Assembly (NCBI RefSeq): GCF_913062585.1
Contig: NZ_CAJXWX010000009.1
Span: forward strand, 1-64,000
Origin: an uncultured Sphingomonas sp.
Lineage (GTDB): Bacteria > Pseudomonadota > Alphaproteobacteria > Sphingomonadales > Sphingomonadaceae
DNA length: 64,000 nucleotides
Direction: 5' to 3'
The notes under the pieces: generated by a model
What the model saw: the letters and a program-made list of their open reading frames with translations, nothing else
What the model was told of the DNA's origin: nothing
The model's database searches: none
Shown: positions 54,731-63,565 of the stretch, piece by piece
Layout: each line of letters begins with the position of its first letter
Position numbering within the stretch: the first letter of the stretch is position 1
Position numbers and translations under genes: made by a program

Positions 54731-55807
54731 ATGATGCGGAAGCTTGCCATTGTTCTGGCACTCGCCTCCACCGCTCTGGCTTCGCCTGCCCTCGCCCGCG
54801 ACAAGTCGTGGTACGTCGGCATCGAAGGCGGCGGCATGATCGTCGAAGATATCAACTATGATATCACCGGCACGCGCACCGGCACCGGCACCGTCAACCA
54901 CGATTATGGTTACGACGTTGACGGCGTGATGGGTTACGACTTCGGTGGTTTCCGTCTGGAAACCGAAGTCGGCTATCGCCGCGCGACGGTCGACAGCTAC
55001 GCCTCGACCGCGATCACCAACACCGGCATCGGCACCGGCACGGTTCCGGCTGGCAGCTATAGCTATGCCGGCGGTTCCACCTCGGCGCTCAGCTTCATGC
55101 TGAACGGCTTGCTGGACTTCGGTGCCGACGACGGCATCCAGGGCTTCGTCGGCGGCGGCGTCGGCGTGGCGCGCGTCAAGGCGAACTACGCCCTGAACCG
55201 TCGTGCCGACTTCCTGAACGACTCGGACACCGTGTTCGCGTGGCAGGCTCTGGCGGGCATCCGTGCGCCGCTGACCGACCACATCGACGCGACGCTGAAG
55301 TATCGCTTCTTCAACGCCGAGAACGTCAAGCTGGTCGACGTCGCGAACAACACCTTCGACGGCCGTTTCCGTTCGCACTCGATCCTGGGTGGCGTGGCGT
55401 ACAACTTCGGTGAGCCGGCTGCTCCGCCGCCTCAGCCCGAGGCCGTGCCGTGCTCGCCGGGTCCGTTCATCGTGTTCTTCGAGTGGAACAAGTCGGACGT
55501 CACCCCGGAAGCAGCGTCGATCCTCGACAACGCGATCACCCAGTACCAGAGCTGCGGCAATGCCCGCGTGATGGTTGCCGGCTTCACCGACACGTCTGGT
55601 ACGCCGAAGTACAACATGGGTCTGTCGCAGCGTCGTGCCGACGCGGTGAAGGCGTACATGACGTCGCGTTCGATCCCGGATGGCTCGATCACGACCGAAG
55701 CGTTCGGCGAAGATCGCGACCACCTGCGCGTTCAGACCGCGGACGGCGTCCGCGAGGTCCAGAACCGTCGCGTGGAAATCACCTACGGTCCCGGCGCTGG
55801 CCAGTAA
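54731..55807 (+). CDS. OmpA family outer membrane protein
   Basis: This 358-residue protein has a signal peptide ending PALA, an eight-strand-type beta-barrel (about 24-230; WYVGIEGGGM at the start, HSILGGVAYNF at the end), a Pro-rich linker, and a C-terminal OmpA peptidoglycan-binding domain (about 245-355) with FTDTSGTPKYNMGLSQRRA. AAAGGGG lies before ATG 54731; the following ATG 54734 is equally possible. Codon choice looks less G/C-extreme than that of its neighbours, and a strong terminator follows; both fit a highly expressed protein. Confidence 0.93.
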   Translation: MMRKLAIVLALASTALASPALARDKSWYVGIEGGGMIVEDINYDITGTRTGTGTVNHDYGYDVDGVMGYDFGGFRLETEVGYRRATVDSYASTAITNTGIGTGTVPAGSYSYAGGSTSALSFMLNGLLDFGADDGIQGFVGGGVGVARVKANYALNRRADFLNDSDTVFAWQALAGIRAPLTDHIDATLKYRFFNAENVKLVDVANNTFDGRFRSHSILGGVAYNFGEPAAPPPQPEAVPCSPGPFIVFFEWNKSDVTPEAASILDNAITQYQSCGNARVMVAGFTDTSGTPKYNMGLSQRRADAVKAYMTSRSIPDGSITTEAFGEDRDHLRVQTADGVREVQNRRVEITYGPGAGQ

Positions 55808-55838
55808 GCCACGCTCAGCCAAGGCTGATTGTCAAAGA

Positions 55839-55870
55839 GGGAGGTCGGCGAAAGCCGGCCTCCCTTTTTT
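55839..55870 (+). terminator. Rho-independent terminator of the OmpA gene
   Basis: GGGAGGTCGGC and GCCGGCCTCCC pair (one G-T wobble) around a GAAA tetraloop, followed by TTTTTTG. Confidence 0.95.
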
Positions 55871-55938
55871 GTGCCGGTTCATACTTTCTTGGCGACTGTC
55901 CAATATGGACAGATTCTTCGAGCGGGAAGGGAGGGACG

Positions 55939-56469
55939 GTGCCGCGGACGAACGCACATCATAAATGCCGCGAGGCGCGTCGGCAGGTCCTGATTCCCTG
56001 CCGTGTAAAGTCCCAGCGCGGCTGGGGGGATGCGTGCATCCATAATATCTCGTCGCGGGGCATGATGATCGCCTGCGACGACGCGCTGGTACCCGGCGAA
56101 TATGTCGACCTCCGGCGGGGGCGGCAGGTGGTGATCGGCCGGGTGATATGGCGGCGCGACCGGTTTTCCGGCATCCGTACCCAGGACCTGATCAGCGCCG
56201 ACGTCCTGGTCAACGAGCCCAGGCTGGAGGGACGCCCCGTCCAACAGGCGGGGGACGAGGACCGCCGCGATCCGCGCCAGCGCATGAATAGCGAGATCGA
56301 AGCCGCCCGGCGCATGGAACGCAGCCGCGCCATTTCCAGTGCGATGCAGTTCGGCGCGCTCGGCCTGTTCGGTCTGGTCGCCGCCGTGACGATCGCGCTG
56401 CAGGTCGGCCATGTGCTTGCCGCACCGGCTCAGCAGATCACCCAGGCGCTGGCGACGCAGGCGAAATAG
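55939..56469 (+). CDS. PilZ domain protein with C-terminal membrane helix
   Basis: This 176-residue protein should bind cyclic di-GMP through its PilZ domain (about 5-95). The RxxxR motif is CREARRQV and the second motif is HNISSRGMM (NxSxxG), so both binding elements are intact. A charged helical linker follows, then one membrane helix (FGALGLFGLVAAVTIALQVG). The start is GTG 55939, supported by AAGGGAGG five bases upstream; no suitable ATG exists in frame. It could respond to the GGDEF-EAL protein encoded at 5.8-8.3 kb, but no direct link is visible. Confidence 0.82.
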   Translation: MPRTNAHHKCREARRQVLIPCRVKSQRGWGDACIHNISSRGMMIACDDALVPGEYVDLRRGRQVVIGRVIWRRDRFSGIRTQDLISADVLVNEPRLEGRPVQQAGDEDRRDPRQRMNSEIEAARRMERSRAISSAMQFGALGLFGLVAAVTIALQVGHVLAAPAQQITQALATQAK

Positions 56470-56526
56470 GCCTCACCCTCTCCGACGACCGCCAGCCGGG
56501 ACAGGGCAATGGGACGACCGCTATTC

Positions 56527-57294
56527 CTAGTCCGCCGCGATCGCCGCGACCAGCCATTCGGGCCGCAGCGCGTCGCCCAGCGATTCGACGCGACGATGCT
56601 CGACCATCAGCCCCAGCTCGGGATAGGCCGCCCGCGTCCGGTCGCCGACCTCGCCCAGCGGTGCGACGACCAGTCGCCGGTTGACCTTGGACCGGTGATG
56701 CATGCGCGCCGTATTTTCCTGCCCGACATAACAGCCCTTGGTGAAGCTGACCCCGTTCAACTCGCGGGCGTTGCACTCCAGCCATAGCGTCTCGCCCGAT
56801 CCCAGCTCGCCGACGCCCTCGGTCACGCCCAGGCCCAGCCGGTGTGCGGTCCATCCACTCGCCGCTTCACCCGCCGGGGCCAGCCAGCGATGGCCGAGCA
56901 CGGGCAGGCGCGGGTCCATCGGATGGTCGGAGGCATCCAGGCTCCAATGCACCGCCATCCCCTCGACCGGCGCGATCGTGATCGCGCGCCGCAACCGGTA
57001 CATGGCCAGTCGCCGGGCCAGCCCTTCCGCCTGCGCGGCTTCCGCGTCGATCAGCACCGCCTCGCCCTCCGCCCACAGGATGAAGTCGAACAGCGCCTTG
57101 CCTTGCGGCGTCAGCAGGCCCGCCCAGCGCGGCGCCTCCGGGGTCAGCCCGACGACATCCTGCGTCACCAGACCCTGCAGGAAACCCCGGACATCCTCGC
57201 CCGCGATCCGGATCAGCCGGCGGTCGGTCAGGGTCGTGCCGGATGGGGTGCCGGGGTGTGTCGCGGGGGCGGTCGTCGGGGTGGTATCGCTCAT
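56527..57294 (-). CDS. ygfZ: YgfZ/CAF17-type Fe-S cluster assembly protein
   Basis: This is a 255-residue folate-binding-type protein for maturation of some 4Fe-4S enzymes. The diagnostic motif NGVSFTKGCYVGQENTAR (KGCYxGQE) is present, and the N-terminal region RIAGEDVRGFLQGLVTQDV is typical. It is divergent from the dihydroorotase gene. Confidence 0.92.
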   Translation of the reverse strand: MSDTTPTTAPATHPGTPSGTTLTDRRLIRIAGEDVRGFLQGLVTQDVVGLTPEAPRWAGLLTPQGKALFDFILWAEGEAVLIDAEAAQAEGLARRLAMYRLRRAITIAPVEGMAVHWSLDASDHPMDPRLPVLGHRWLAPAGEAASGWTAHRLGLGVTEGVGELGSGETLWLECNARELNGVSFTKGCYVGQENTARMHHRSKVNRRLVVAPLGEVGDRTRAAYPELGLMVEHRRVESLGDALRPEWLVAAIAAD

Positions 57295-57341
57295 GCGAGC
57301 AAGGTAGGAGGGCGCAACCCTATGCGAAAGGCCCGTTCGTC

Positions 57342-58661
57342 ATGACCTTCGACCTGCTTCTCTCCGGTGGCACCGTTCATACCCCCGGCGGCCCCGTCCG
57401 CGCCGATGTCGGTGTGCGCGGCGGCCGAATCGTGGAGATCGGGGCGACAGGCGATGCGGGCCGCGTGATCGACTGTACCGGCCTCGACATCCTGCCCGGC
57501 GTCATCGACACCCAGGTGCATTTTCGCGAGCCCGGGCTGATGCACAAGGAAGACCTGGCGAGCGGCAGCCGCGCGGCGGTGATGGGCGGCGTGACCGCCG
57601 TGTTCGAGATGCCGAACACCAAGCCGAACACCGATTCGGCCGACGCGATCACCGACAAGCTGACCCGCGCGAAGACCATGTTCTGCGACCACGCCTTTTA
57701 CGTCGGCGCGACCAACCACAATGCCCGCGACCTGGCCGAGCTGGAGCGGATGCCCGGTACGGCGGGTGTGAAGATCTTCATGGGCGCCTCGACCGGCGAC
57801 CTGCTGGTGTCGGAAGATGCGCGGCTGGCCGAGGTGCTCGCCTCGGGCCATCGCCGCGTCGCCATCCATGCCGAGGACGAGGACCGGATGAACGCGCGCG
57901 TCGACGAGCGGATCGAGGGCGATCCGTCCTCGCATCCTGTCTGGCGCGACGATGAGAGCGCGATGCTCGCCACCCGCCGCATCCTGCGCCTGGCCCGCGA
58001 AGCCAATCGCCGTATCCACATCCTGCACGTCACCACCCCGGCCGAGCTGGAATATATCGGCCAGAACAAGGATATTGCGACCTGCGAGGTGACGCCGCAG
58101 CATCTGACGCTGGCGGGCGAGGAGGCCTATCCGCGTCTCGGCACGCTGGCGCAGATGAACCCGCCGATCCGCTCGGGCGCGCACCGCGAGGGTCTGTGGT
58201 ACTGGTTGAACCAGGGCGTGCCCGACGTCATCGGTTCCGATCATGCGCCGCATACGCTGGAGGAAAAGGCCAAGCCCTATCCCGGCAGCCCCAGCGGGAT
58301 GCCGGGCGTGCAGACGCTGCTGCCGTTGCTGCTCGACCATGCCGCCAATGGCCGTTTGTCGCTCCAGCGCGTGATCGAGCTGACCAGCGCCGGTGCGCAG
58401 CGCATCTTCGGCATCGTCGGCAAGGGGCGGATCGCGGCCGGGTATGATGCCGACTTCACCATCGTCGACCTCAAGAAGCGCTGGACGATCGAGGATCAGT
58501 GGCTCCAGTCCAAGTGCGGCTGGTCGCCCTTCACCGGCATGGAACTGACCGGCAAGCCGATCGGCACGATCATTCGCGGCGAGGTCGCGATGTGGGAGGA
58601 TCAGCTCGCCGCCGCGCCGACCGGTCAGCCGCTGCGCTTCGAGGCGGTCGACTTCGGATGA
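57342..58661 (+). CDS. Dihydroorotase-like amidohydrolase with variant metal site
   Basis: This is a 439-residue class I dihydroorotase-type enzyme of pyrimidine synthesis (allantoinase-like family). The metal-site region reads IDTQVHFREPG: the first His of the usual HxH is Gln58, with His60 kept. Other ligands look normal: the carbamylated Lys in GVKIFMGAST, His in VAIHAEDED, His in IHILHVTT and Asp in VIGSDHAPH. PGVQTLLPLLL and the C-terminal strand are family-like. The start is ATG 57342. The next gene overlaps by four bases. Dihydroorotase is favoured over allantoinase, but the variant site leaves activity open. Confidence 0.82.
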   Translation: MTFDLLLSGGTVHTPGGPVRADVGVRGGRIVEIGATGDAGRVIDCTGLDILPGVIDTQVHFREPGLMHKEDLASGSRAAVMGGVTAVFEMPNTKPNTDSADAITDKLTRAKTMFCDHAFYVGATNHNARDLAELERMPGTAGVKIFMGASTGDLLVSEDARLAEVLASGHRRVAIHAEDEDRMNARVDERIEGDPSSHPVWRDDESAMLATRRILRLAREANRRIHILHVTTPAELEYIGQNKDIATCEVTPQHLTLAGEEAYPRLGTLAQMNPPIRSGAHREGLWYWLNQGVPDVIGSDHAPHTLEEKAKPYPGSPSGMPGVQTLLPLLLDHAANGRLSLQRVIELTSAGAQRIFGIVGKGRIAAGYDADFTIVDLKKRWTIEDQWLQSKCGWSPFTGMELTGKPIGTIIRGEVAMWEDQLAAAPTGQPLRFEAVDFG

Positions 58662-59059
58662 GCGAGAGGCGGTGGGTGCGCGACATCCGGGTCTATTGCC
58701 CGGTCGCACCCCCGACCCTGGCGGCGATGATCGCCGGGGATCCCGGCGCGGTGGAGCGGGACGATACCGCCGCCGCGCTGCTGGCGATCCTGCGCATCCC
58801 GCCGCTCGGCGATTTCGGGCGGTATCGCGAGGTGGTGGAACTGGCGATCGGTTATGAAGGCTTCCGGCCTGGCGAGGGCGCGGTGCCGACGCTGGGTGCG
58901 GTGGGCGAGGCGAGCTGGTCGCCCACCGTCATCCTGACCGCGATGTACGATGCCGGCGCAAATGTGGATGCGCTTACCGAGCAGCTGCTAGCCATGCATC
59001 CCTGGGACGTGCCGGTTATCGTGGTGAGCGAGCCCTATCGGTTGCTGGTACGGGGGTAG
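58658..59059 (+). CDS. Stand-alone NIF3/YqfO-insert-like (CutA/PII-fold) protein
   Basis: This 133-residue protein is translationally coupled to the dihydroorotase gene (ATGA overlap). The segment GYEGFRPGEGAVPTLGAVGE closely matches the insert domain of NIF3-family proteins such as YqfO (FRPGEGANPTIG), and MHPWDVPVIVVSEP matches the later HPYExPxxDxxP segment of that domain, which has a CutA1/PII-like fold. The NIF3 catalytic parts are absent. A regulatory or ligand-sensing role is possible; the family is not otherwise recognised. Confidence 0.55.
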   Translation: MSERRWVRDIRVYCPVAPPTLAAMIAGDPGAVERDDTAAALLAILRIPPLGDFGRYREVVELAIGYEGFRPGEGAVPTLGAVGEASWSPTVILTAMYDAGANVDALTEQLLAMHPWDVPVIVVSEPYRLLVRG

Positions 59060-59069
59060 GGCAGGGCGC

Positions 59070-59196
59070 GGGCTTCGACTTCGCTCAGCCTGAACGGCTG
59101 TCTATCCTCAAACCCCGTTCAGGCTGAGCCCTTCGGCTGGCTGGCAAGCCAGCCGCTCAGGATAAACTTCGGCGCGGAGCGCCGAAGTCGAAGCCC
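59070..59196. repeat. Palindromic intergenic element with nested hairpins
   Basis: The outer arms 59070-59083 and 59183-59196 are perfect inverted copies, and CTCAGCCTGAACGG (59084-59097) pairs with 59115-59128. Two further hairpins follow (GGCTGGCT/AGCCAGCC around 59136-59154 and CTTCGGCG/CGCCGAAG around 59168-59188). It belongs to the same family as 12407-12493 and lies between convergent genes. Confidence 0.8.
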
Positions 59197-59226
59197 AAGG
59201 GAATCCCTCGCGCCCCCAGCCCCGCA

Positions 59227-59997
59227 TCAGAACGGCAACCACCGCGCCTTATGCGTGAAGTTCATATACCCCACATTCACGCCCGCGCGCCAACCGACGC
59301 CCAGCCGCACCGGGATCAGCACCACATTGCCGCGCCGCAAATAGGTCGCGGCGAACCCGCCGACGAAATAGAGCCGCCCCTCGGCCGCCGGGAAGCGGTG
59401 GAACAGCTCCTCGGTGTCGTAGAGGTTGTAGACCAGCACGAAGACCTTGTTCGCGTCGCCGCCGATATCGAAGCCCAGCGACGGACCGGTCCAATAGACC
59501 GGCATCTGCCCCTCGACCTTATGGGTCATGATGCCCGAGCCATAGCGTAGCCCGACGACGAACGCGCCCGACGCCTCGCGGCCCGCGATATAGGCATTGG
59601 GGCGCCCCTGTTCCTTCAGGATGCGCTCGATGATGCCCGCCAGGCCCTCGGCGCCCTTGCCGAACACACCTTCGCCCGCCGCGAGCAGGTCGTCGCGCTC
59701 GAACGTGTCGGCGGCCTGCGTCGTCTGGGTCGCGCGCGTGTCCGGCGAGGTGGCGGGCGGCGGCGTCACCGGCGTCGACTGCGCGGGCGGGAGGGACGGC
59801 ATGGTCGTATCGTCCTGGGGCGGCGTGCTGCGCTGGTCGCGCGGCACCTGCTGCGACGGCGGGCGCGAGGCTTGCGTGCCCAGGTCGCTGTCGATGCCCT
59901 GATTGGGGTCGATCGTGCGCACCTGCGCCGCCACGGGGGCCGCGGCGATCAGCGCAAGGCCACCCAGCAGCGACAGGGTAGGACGGACGATACGCAT
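59227..59997 (-). CDS. DUF1134 (EipA-like) envelope protein
   Basis: This 256-residue exported protein has a signal peptide ending APVAAQ, a Pro/Thr/Gln-rich linker (about 30-95) and the DUF1134 domain (about 100-256). The domain contains YIAGREASGAFVVGLRYGSG, VYWTGPSLGFDIGGDANKVF and the C-terminal LIPVRLGVGWRAGVNVGY. The Brucella homologue EipA is needed for envelope integrity; the same is likely here. GGGGGAG lies before ATG 59997. Confidence 0.88.
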   Translation of the reverse strand: MRIVRPTLSLLGGLALIAAAPVAAQVRTIDPNQGIDSDLGTQASRPPSQQVPRDQRSTPPQDDTTMPSLPPAQSTPVTPPPATSPDTRATQTTQAADTFERDDLLAAGEGVFGKGAEGLAGIIERILKEQGRPNAYIAGREASGAFVVGLRYGSGIMTHKVEGQMPVYWTGPSLGFDIGGDANKVFVLVYNLYDTEELFHRFPAAEGRLYFVGGFAATYLRRGNVVLIPVRLGVGWRAGVNVGYMNFTHKARWLPF

Positions 59998-60162
59998 GAC
60001 TTTTCAACTCCCCCGGCGGACCGATGGGCCACGTTAACCAGCCCCCGCCTTGCAGTGCAATGAATGACGGGACGGGGCCTAGTCGATTTTCCGCATAAAA
60101 TCCCGCTCAGACCCGGTTGATTGCCTCCACCGGCCCCGCTATAGCCGCACCTCGCCGCAGCC

Positions 60163-60252
60163 GGAGACGTGGGTGAGTGGCTGAAACCAACGCTTTGCTA
60201 AAGCGTCGTACGGGAAACCGTACCGAGGGTTCGAATCCCTCCGTCTCCGCCA
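60163..60252 (+). tRNA. tRNA-Ser (anticodon GCT)
   Basis: This is a 90 nt class II tRNA with encoded CCA. The acceptor GGAGACG pairs with CGTCTCC, the anticodon stem CGCTT/AAGCG carries the GCT loop, the long variable arm is GTACGG-GAAA-CCGTAC, and the T arm GAGGG-TTCGAAT-CCCTC is intact. Confidence 0.96.
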
Positions 60253-60396
60253 TTGCCCGTCGATCGCACGAACGGATCGAAATTCGGGACCGCGCGCGCA
60301 ATATCCCTGCCCCCTCCTGTGGCGTTGGTGATTGGCCCGCGCTAGGCCTTTGGCTATGACCGTCCGTCCTTTCCCAGAAACACGTCGCGCCTGACC

Positions 60397-61377
60397 ATGG
60401 GCGGCAATCGCTATTATCAGGGTGCGCCGAGCGACCATTTCGACGGCACACGCTTTTTCAATCCGGGGCAGGAGAGCACCGATCGCGGGTTGCGAGCGAT
60501 CTTGCGCTGGAAGCTGGGCGGACGGCCGGCGAAATGGCCGGTATCCGTTCCGGTGACGCCTGCCAGGCCGGAGGTGCGGGTCGAAGGCCTGTGCGTGACG
60601 ATGGTCGGTCACGCCTCGCTGCTGATCCAGGTCGCAGGCGTCAATATCCTGACCGATCCCGTCTGGTCAGCGCGGGCGAGCCCCTTTCGCCATGTCGGCC
60701 CGAAGCGTGTGACCGCGCCAGGCATCGCGTTCGCGGACCTGCCGCCGATCGATATCGTCCTGCTCAGCCATGGCCATTACGATCATCTGGATATCGAGAC
60801 GCTCCGGCGGTTGCAGGCGGCGCATGATCCGGTGATGGCGATGCCGCTGGGCAATGACGCGATCGTGCGGCGGGCGATACCAGAGGCGCGCTGCGTGACG
60901 GCGGACTGGTGGGATCGCCTGGATTTGGGGCAGGGGATCGCGACGACGCTGACGCCCGCCTATCACTGGTCGAACCGTTGGCCGAGCGATGCGCGGATGA
61001 TGCTATGGGGCGGCCATTATCTCGACACGCCGGCCGGGTCGCTATGGTTCGTCGGCGACACTGGCTATGGCGACGGGCGAATCTTCGGGGAGATACGCGC
61101 GCGGCTGGGCTCGCCGGATGTCGCGCTGATCCCGATCGGGGCCTATGCGCCGCGATGGTTCATGGCCGCCCAGCATGTCGATCCCGTCCAGGCGGTGCGG
61201 ATCTTTCAGGACGTGGCGGCGGGCAAGGCCCTGGGCATTCACTGGGGTACGTTCCAGCTCACCGACGAGGCGCGCAACGCGCCGGTCGAGGAACTGACCC
61301 AGGCGCTGTCCGCCGCAGGAGTTGCGGCCGACCGCTTCGTCGCGGCCGAGCCGGGATGCGCCTATTCGTTCGCCTGA
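60397..61377 (+). CDS. MBL-fold metallo-hydrolase (UlaG/NAPE-PLD type)
   Basis: This is a 326-residue metallo-beta-lactamase-fold hydrolase. The metal motif LLSHGHYDHLD (HxHxDH) is complete, further ligands lie in TPAYHWSNRW, WFVGDTGYG and GIHWGTF, and VTMVGHASLLIQ starts the fold. The layout matches NAPE-phospholipase D-like and UlaG-like enzymes, so the substrate may be a phosphodiester or lactone. There is no signal peptide. ATG 60397 was chosen. The gene is not visibly linked to its neighbours. Confidence 0.87.
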   Translation: MGGNRYYQGAPSDHFDGTRFFNPGQESTDRGLRAILRWKLGGRPAKWPVSVPVTPARPEVRVEGLCVTMVGHASLLIQVAGVNILTDPVWSARASPFRHVGPKRVTAPGIAFADLPPIDIVLLSHGHYDHLDIETLRRLQAAHDPVMAMPLGNDAIVRRAIPEARCVTADWWDRLDLGQGIATTLTPAYHWSNRWPSDARMMLWGGHYLDTPAGSLWFVGDTGYGDGRIFGEIRARLGSPDVALIPIGAYAPRWFMAAQHVDPVQAVRIFQDVAAGKALGIHWGTFQLTDEARNAPVEELTQALSAAGVAADRFVAAEPGCAYSFA

Positions 61378-61389
61378 CCGACGCTGGCC

Positions 61390-63426
61390 TCAAACGCCTT
61401 TGGGCAGCGCCGTGCAGGGGACGTTGTCGGCGGTCCAGTCGATCTCGTCGGGCGCGGGAACATTGCCGCCCTTGCCGATGTCCGCCTTTTTCCCCTTGGG
61501 GCTATAGGTCACATAGGCCTTGCTGTTGTCGAAGGCCGGAATACGCGCATTGTCGCGCTCTGCGGCGGCGGCGTCGATTTCGGTCTGTTCGATGCGCGAA
61601 CCCCGGATCATGCGGATCGTGCCGCCCCGCATCTCCCAGGCGCGGTAATAGTTACGGCCGAACAGCCGCTGGTCGAAACCGGGCGTCGTCGACCATTGCC
61701 GCGCCTCGGTCGTGGCCGGCAGGCGAAGGGTGGTGGCATAGCAGTCATATTCGGGCTTGGTGTAGAAGGGCACGTCCCGGCGCGTGTCGCCGCCCCGGCT
61801 GCGCCGTTCGGGCGGGCTGAAGCCACCGCCGGGCAGCGCCAGCGACTTCGTGCCATCGGTACCATTCTCCCAGTCGATCGTGCCGGTGCCCTTGATGGTC
61901 AGGACGCTCGCCTGCGCCTTCTGGTCGTAGCGCCATGTCGCGCTGTCGACCGCCTGCCAGAAGTCGCCGACCATGTTTTGGCGCAGCGCTTCCAATAGCT
62001 GGCCGTTGGTGATGGCCGAGAACTGCATCTGCTGCTGCAACCCCGTTACGCCGCGCACGATGGTGGTCATCGTCATCCCGGCGGGCTTGTCGAAGCCGGC
62101 ACGCGCGTCGAGGTCGAACAGGGTGATCTCATCGGGCGTCTGCGCCATCCGCCAGGGCAGCTGCTCCAGCCCGTTGCCCTTGGGCGTCAGCGGCAGGACC
62201 CATTGCACGGGGAATAGGGGCCGGGCGGCGGGCGTCGCCACCGCGGGCAGGGTGCCGTCCAGCCAATAGGCGCGTCCGTCGATCTGCGCGCGGACCAGCA
62301 CATGGTCGAACAGCTGGGGTCCGGGTAGTCGCTGGTCGAAGCCATCGTCGCTGCCGCTGGAATTGACGATCACCGGTTCCGCTTCGATGCCCATTTCGCG
62401 CAGCAGGGCGAGAAGCAGCGCAGTCTTGCCCTTGCAGTCGCCATAGCGGCGCTGCCACGTCTCGTCGGCGGTGGCCGGGGTCAGGTTGCCGCCGTTCAGC
62501 CCGACATAGATATAGCGGACATCCTGCTGGACCATCTTCAACGCCGCCGCCGCCCGGTCGAGCGGGGCGGGGTGCGCGGCGGCGATCCGGACGGCCTCGG
62601 CCTTGAGCGGCGAGGTTGCGGGCAGGGTCGAGGCCTTGAGATAGAGCGGCGCGAAATGGCGCGACACAGATGTCCAGTCGGCAAAGTCGCTATATTCGGC
62701 GATCCGCATCCATTGATAACGGGGCGGCGCGTCCTTGGGCGGGGTCAGGATCGCGGGGTTGTCGAACCGCCAGTCCAGGCCGTTCTCGGCGGCCTTCACC
62801 GCCGCGGTCAGGTCGGGGGTCATCTGGACACGGGGCTTGTGCCCCGCCGCCCAGCGCAGGCCCAGATGATAGCGGCCCGGCGCTGGGCTCTGCGCCATGA
62901 CGAGCAGGCCGGAGGCCTTGGTCCCCATTACCGGGTCCTTGGAAAAGCTGGTCCATTCGACCTCCAGCTCGTCGCCCACGCGCAGGTCGGGCACGCGCAG
63001 CATGGCAGTCAGCGTACCGTCGAGCTTGGCCTGCTCCAGCTTGTCCTCGCGCCGCAGGATCTCGAACGATGTGGCCTTCAGCACGTCGATCGTTTGGCCG
63101 TCGCGGATGATGGTGATGCCATGCACGATCGGCGGCCCTGCCGCCGGGTCCCAGGTCAGTGCGAGATTGCCGATCTGCAACGCGTTGGATTGCAGGATCT
63201 TGACGCGGTAGCCCAGATATTGCGCCTGCCCCTGGTCATCGAGATGCGCCTCGACATCCTGGCGGCGGATGAAGACCGGGCCGCTGGGATCGGCGGGCAC
63301 GGTCATCGGCTCGGACCGGGTGGCCCAGGCGGGGAGGGGGCCGCGCCGCACCTGATCCGCTTGCGCCCCCGCCGTGCCGGCGGCGAGCATCGACACCAGC
63401 GCCATCGCCATCACACGCAACTGCAT
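61390..63426 (-). CDS. Exported DUF3857 and transglutaminase-like protein
   Basis: This 678-residue protein has a signal peptide (about 1-22, ending GAQA), an N-terminal DUF3857 domain (about 50-250, with [15 protein letters not shown]) and a transglutaminase-like domain (about 285-400). The Cys-His-Asp triad of the latter is visible in [20 protein letters not shown] and [11 protein letters not shown]-terminal beta-rich part completes it. Its role is unknown; other members are envelope proteins. ATG 63426 ([10 protein letters not shown]) is chosen; the frame is open upstream to 63588 without signal-like features. Confidence 0.85.
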   Translation of the reverse strand: MQLRVMAMALVSMLAAGTAGAQADQVRRGPLPAWATRSEPMTVPADPSGPVFIRRQDVEAHLDDQGQAQYLGYRVKILQSNALQIGNLALTWDPAAGPPIVHGITIIRDGQTIDVLKATSFEILRREDKLEQAKLDGTLTAMLRVPDLRVGDELEVEWTSFSKDPVMGTKASGLLVMAQSPAPGRYHLGLRWAAGHKPRVQMTPDLTAAVKAAENGLDWRFDNPAILTPPKDAPPRYQWMRIAEYSDFADWTSVSRHFAPLYLKASTLPATSPLKAEAVRIAAAHPAPLDRAAAALKMVQQDVRYIYVGLNGGNLTPATADETWQRRYGDCKGKTALLLALLREMGIEAEPVIVNSSGSDDGFDQRLPGPQLFDHVLVRAQIDGRAYWLDGTLPAVATPAARPLFPVQWVLPLTPKGNGLEQLPWRMAQTPDEITLFDLDARAGFDKPAGMTMTTIVRGVTGLQQQMQFSAITNGQLLEALRQNMVGDFWQAVDSATWRYDQKAQASVLTIKGTGTIDWENGTDGTKSLALPGGGFSPPERRSRGGDTRRDVPFYTKPEYDCYATTLRLPATTEARQWSTTPGFDQRLFGRNYYRAWEMRGGTIRMIRGSRIEQTEIDAAAAERDNARIPAFDNSKAYVTYSPKGKKADIGKGGNVPAPDEIDWTADNVPCTALPKGV

Positions 63427-63565
63427 TCCCCCCAAGTCCGTCCCTTTGCCCCGGTTCGGCATAGTGACAGAAGCGCCGCCGGGTTCAAGCCGGGCCCGCG
63501 CCCGTGCTTGTCCACGCCGGGGCGATCGTGCATCGACCTGCGTGTCGTCTAGCCAAGGATCGTCC

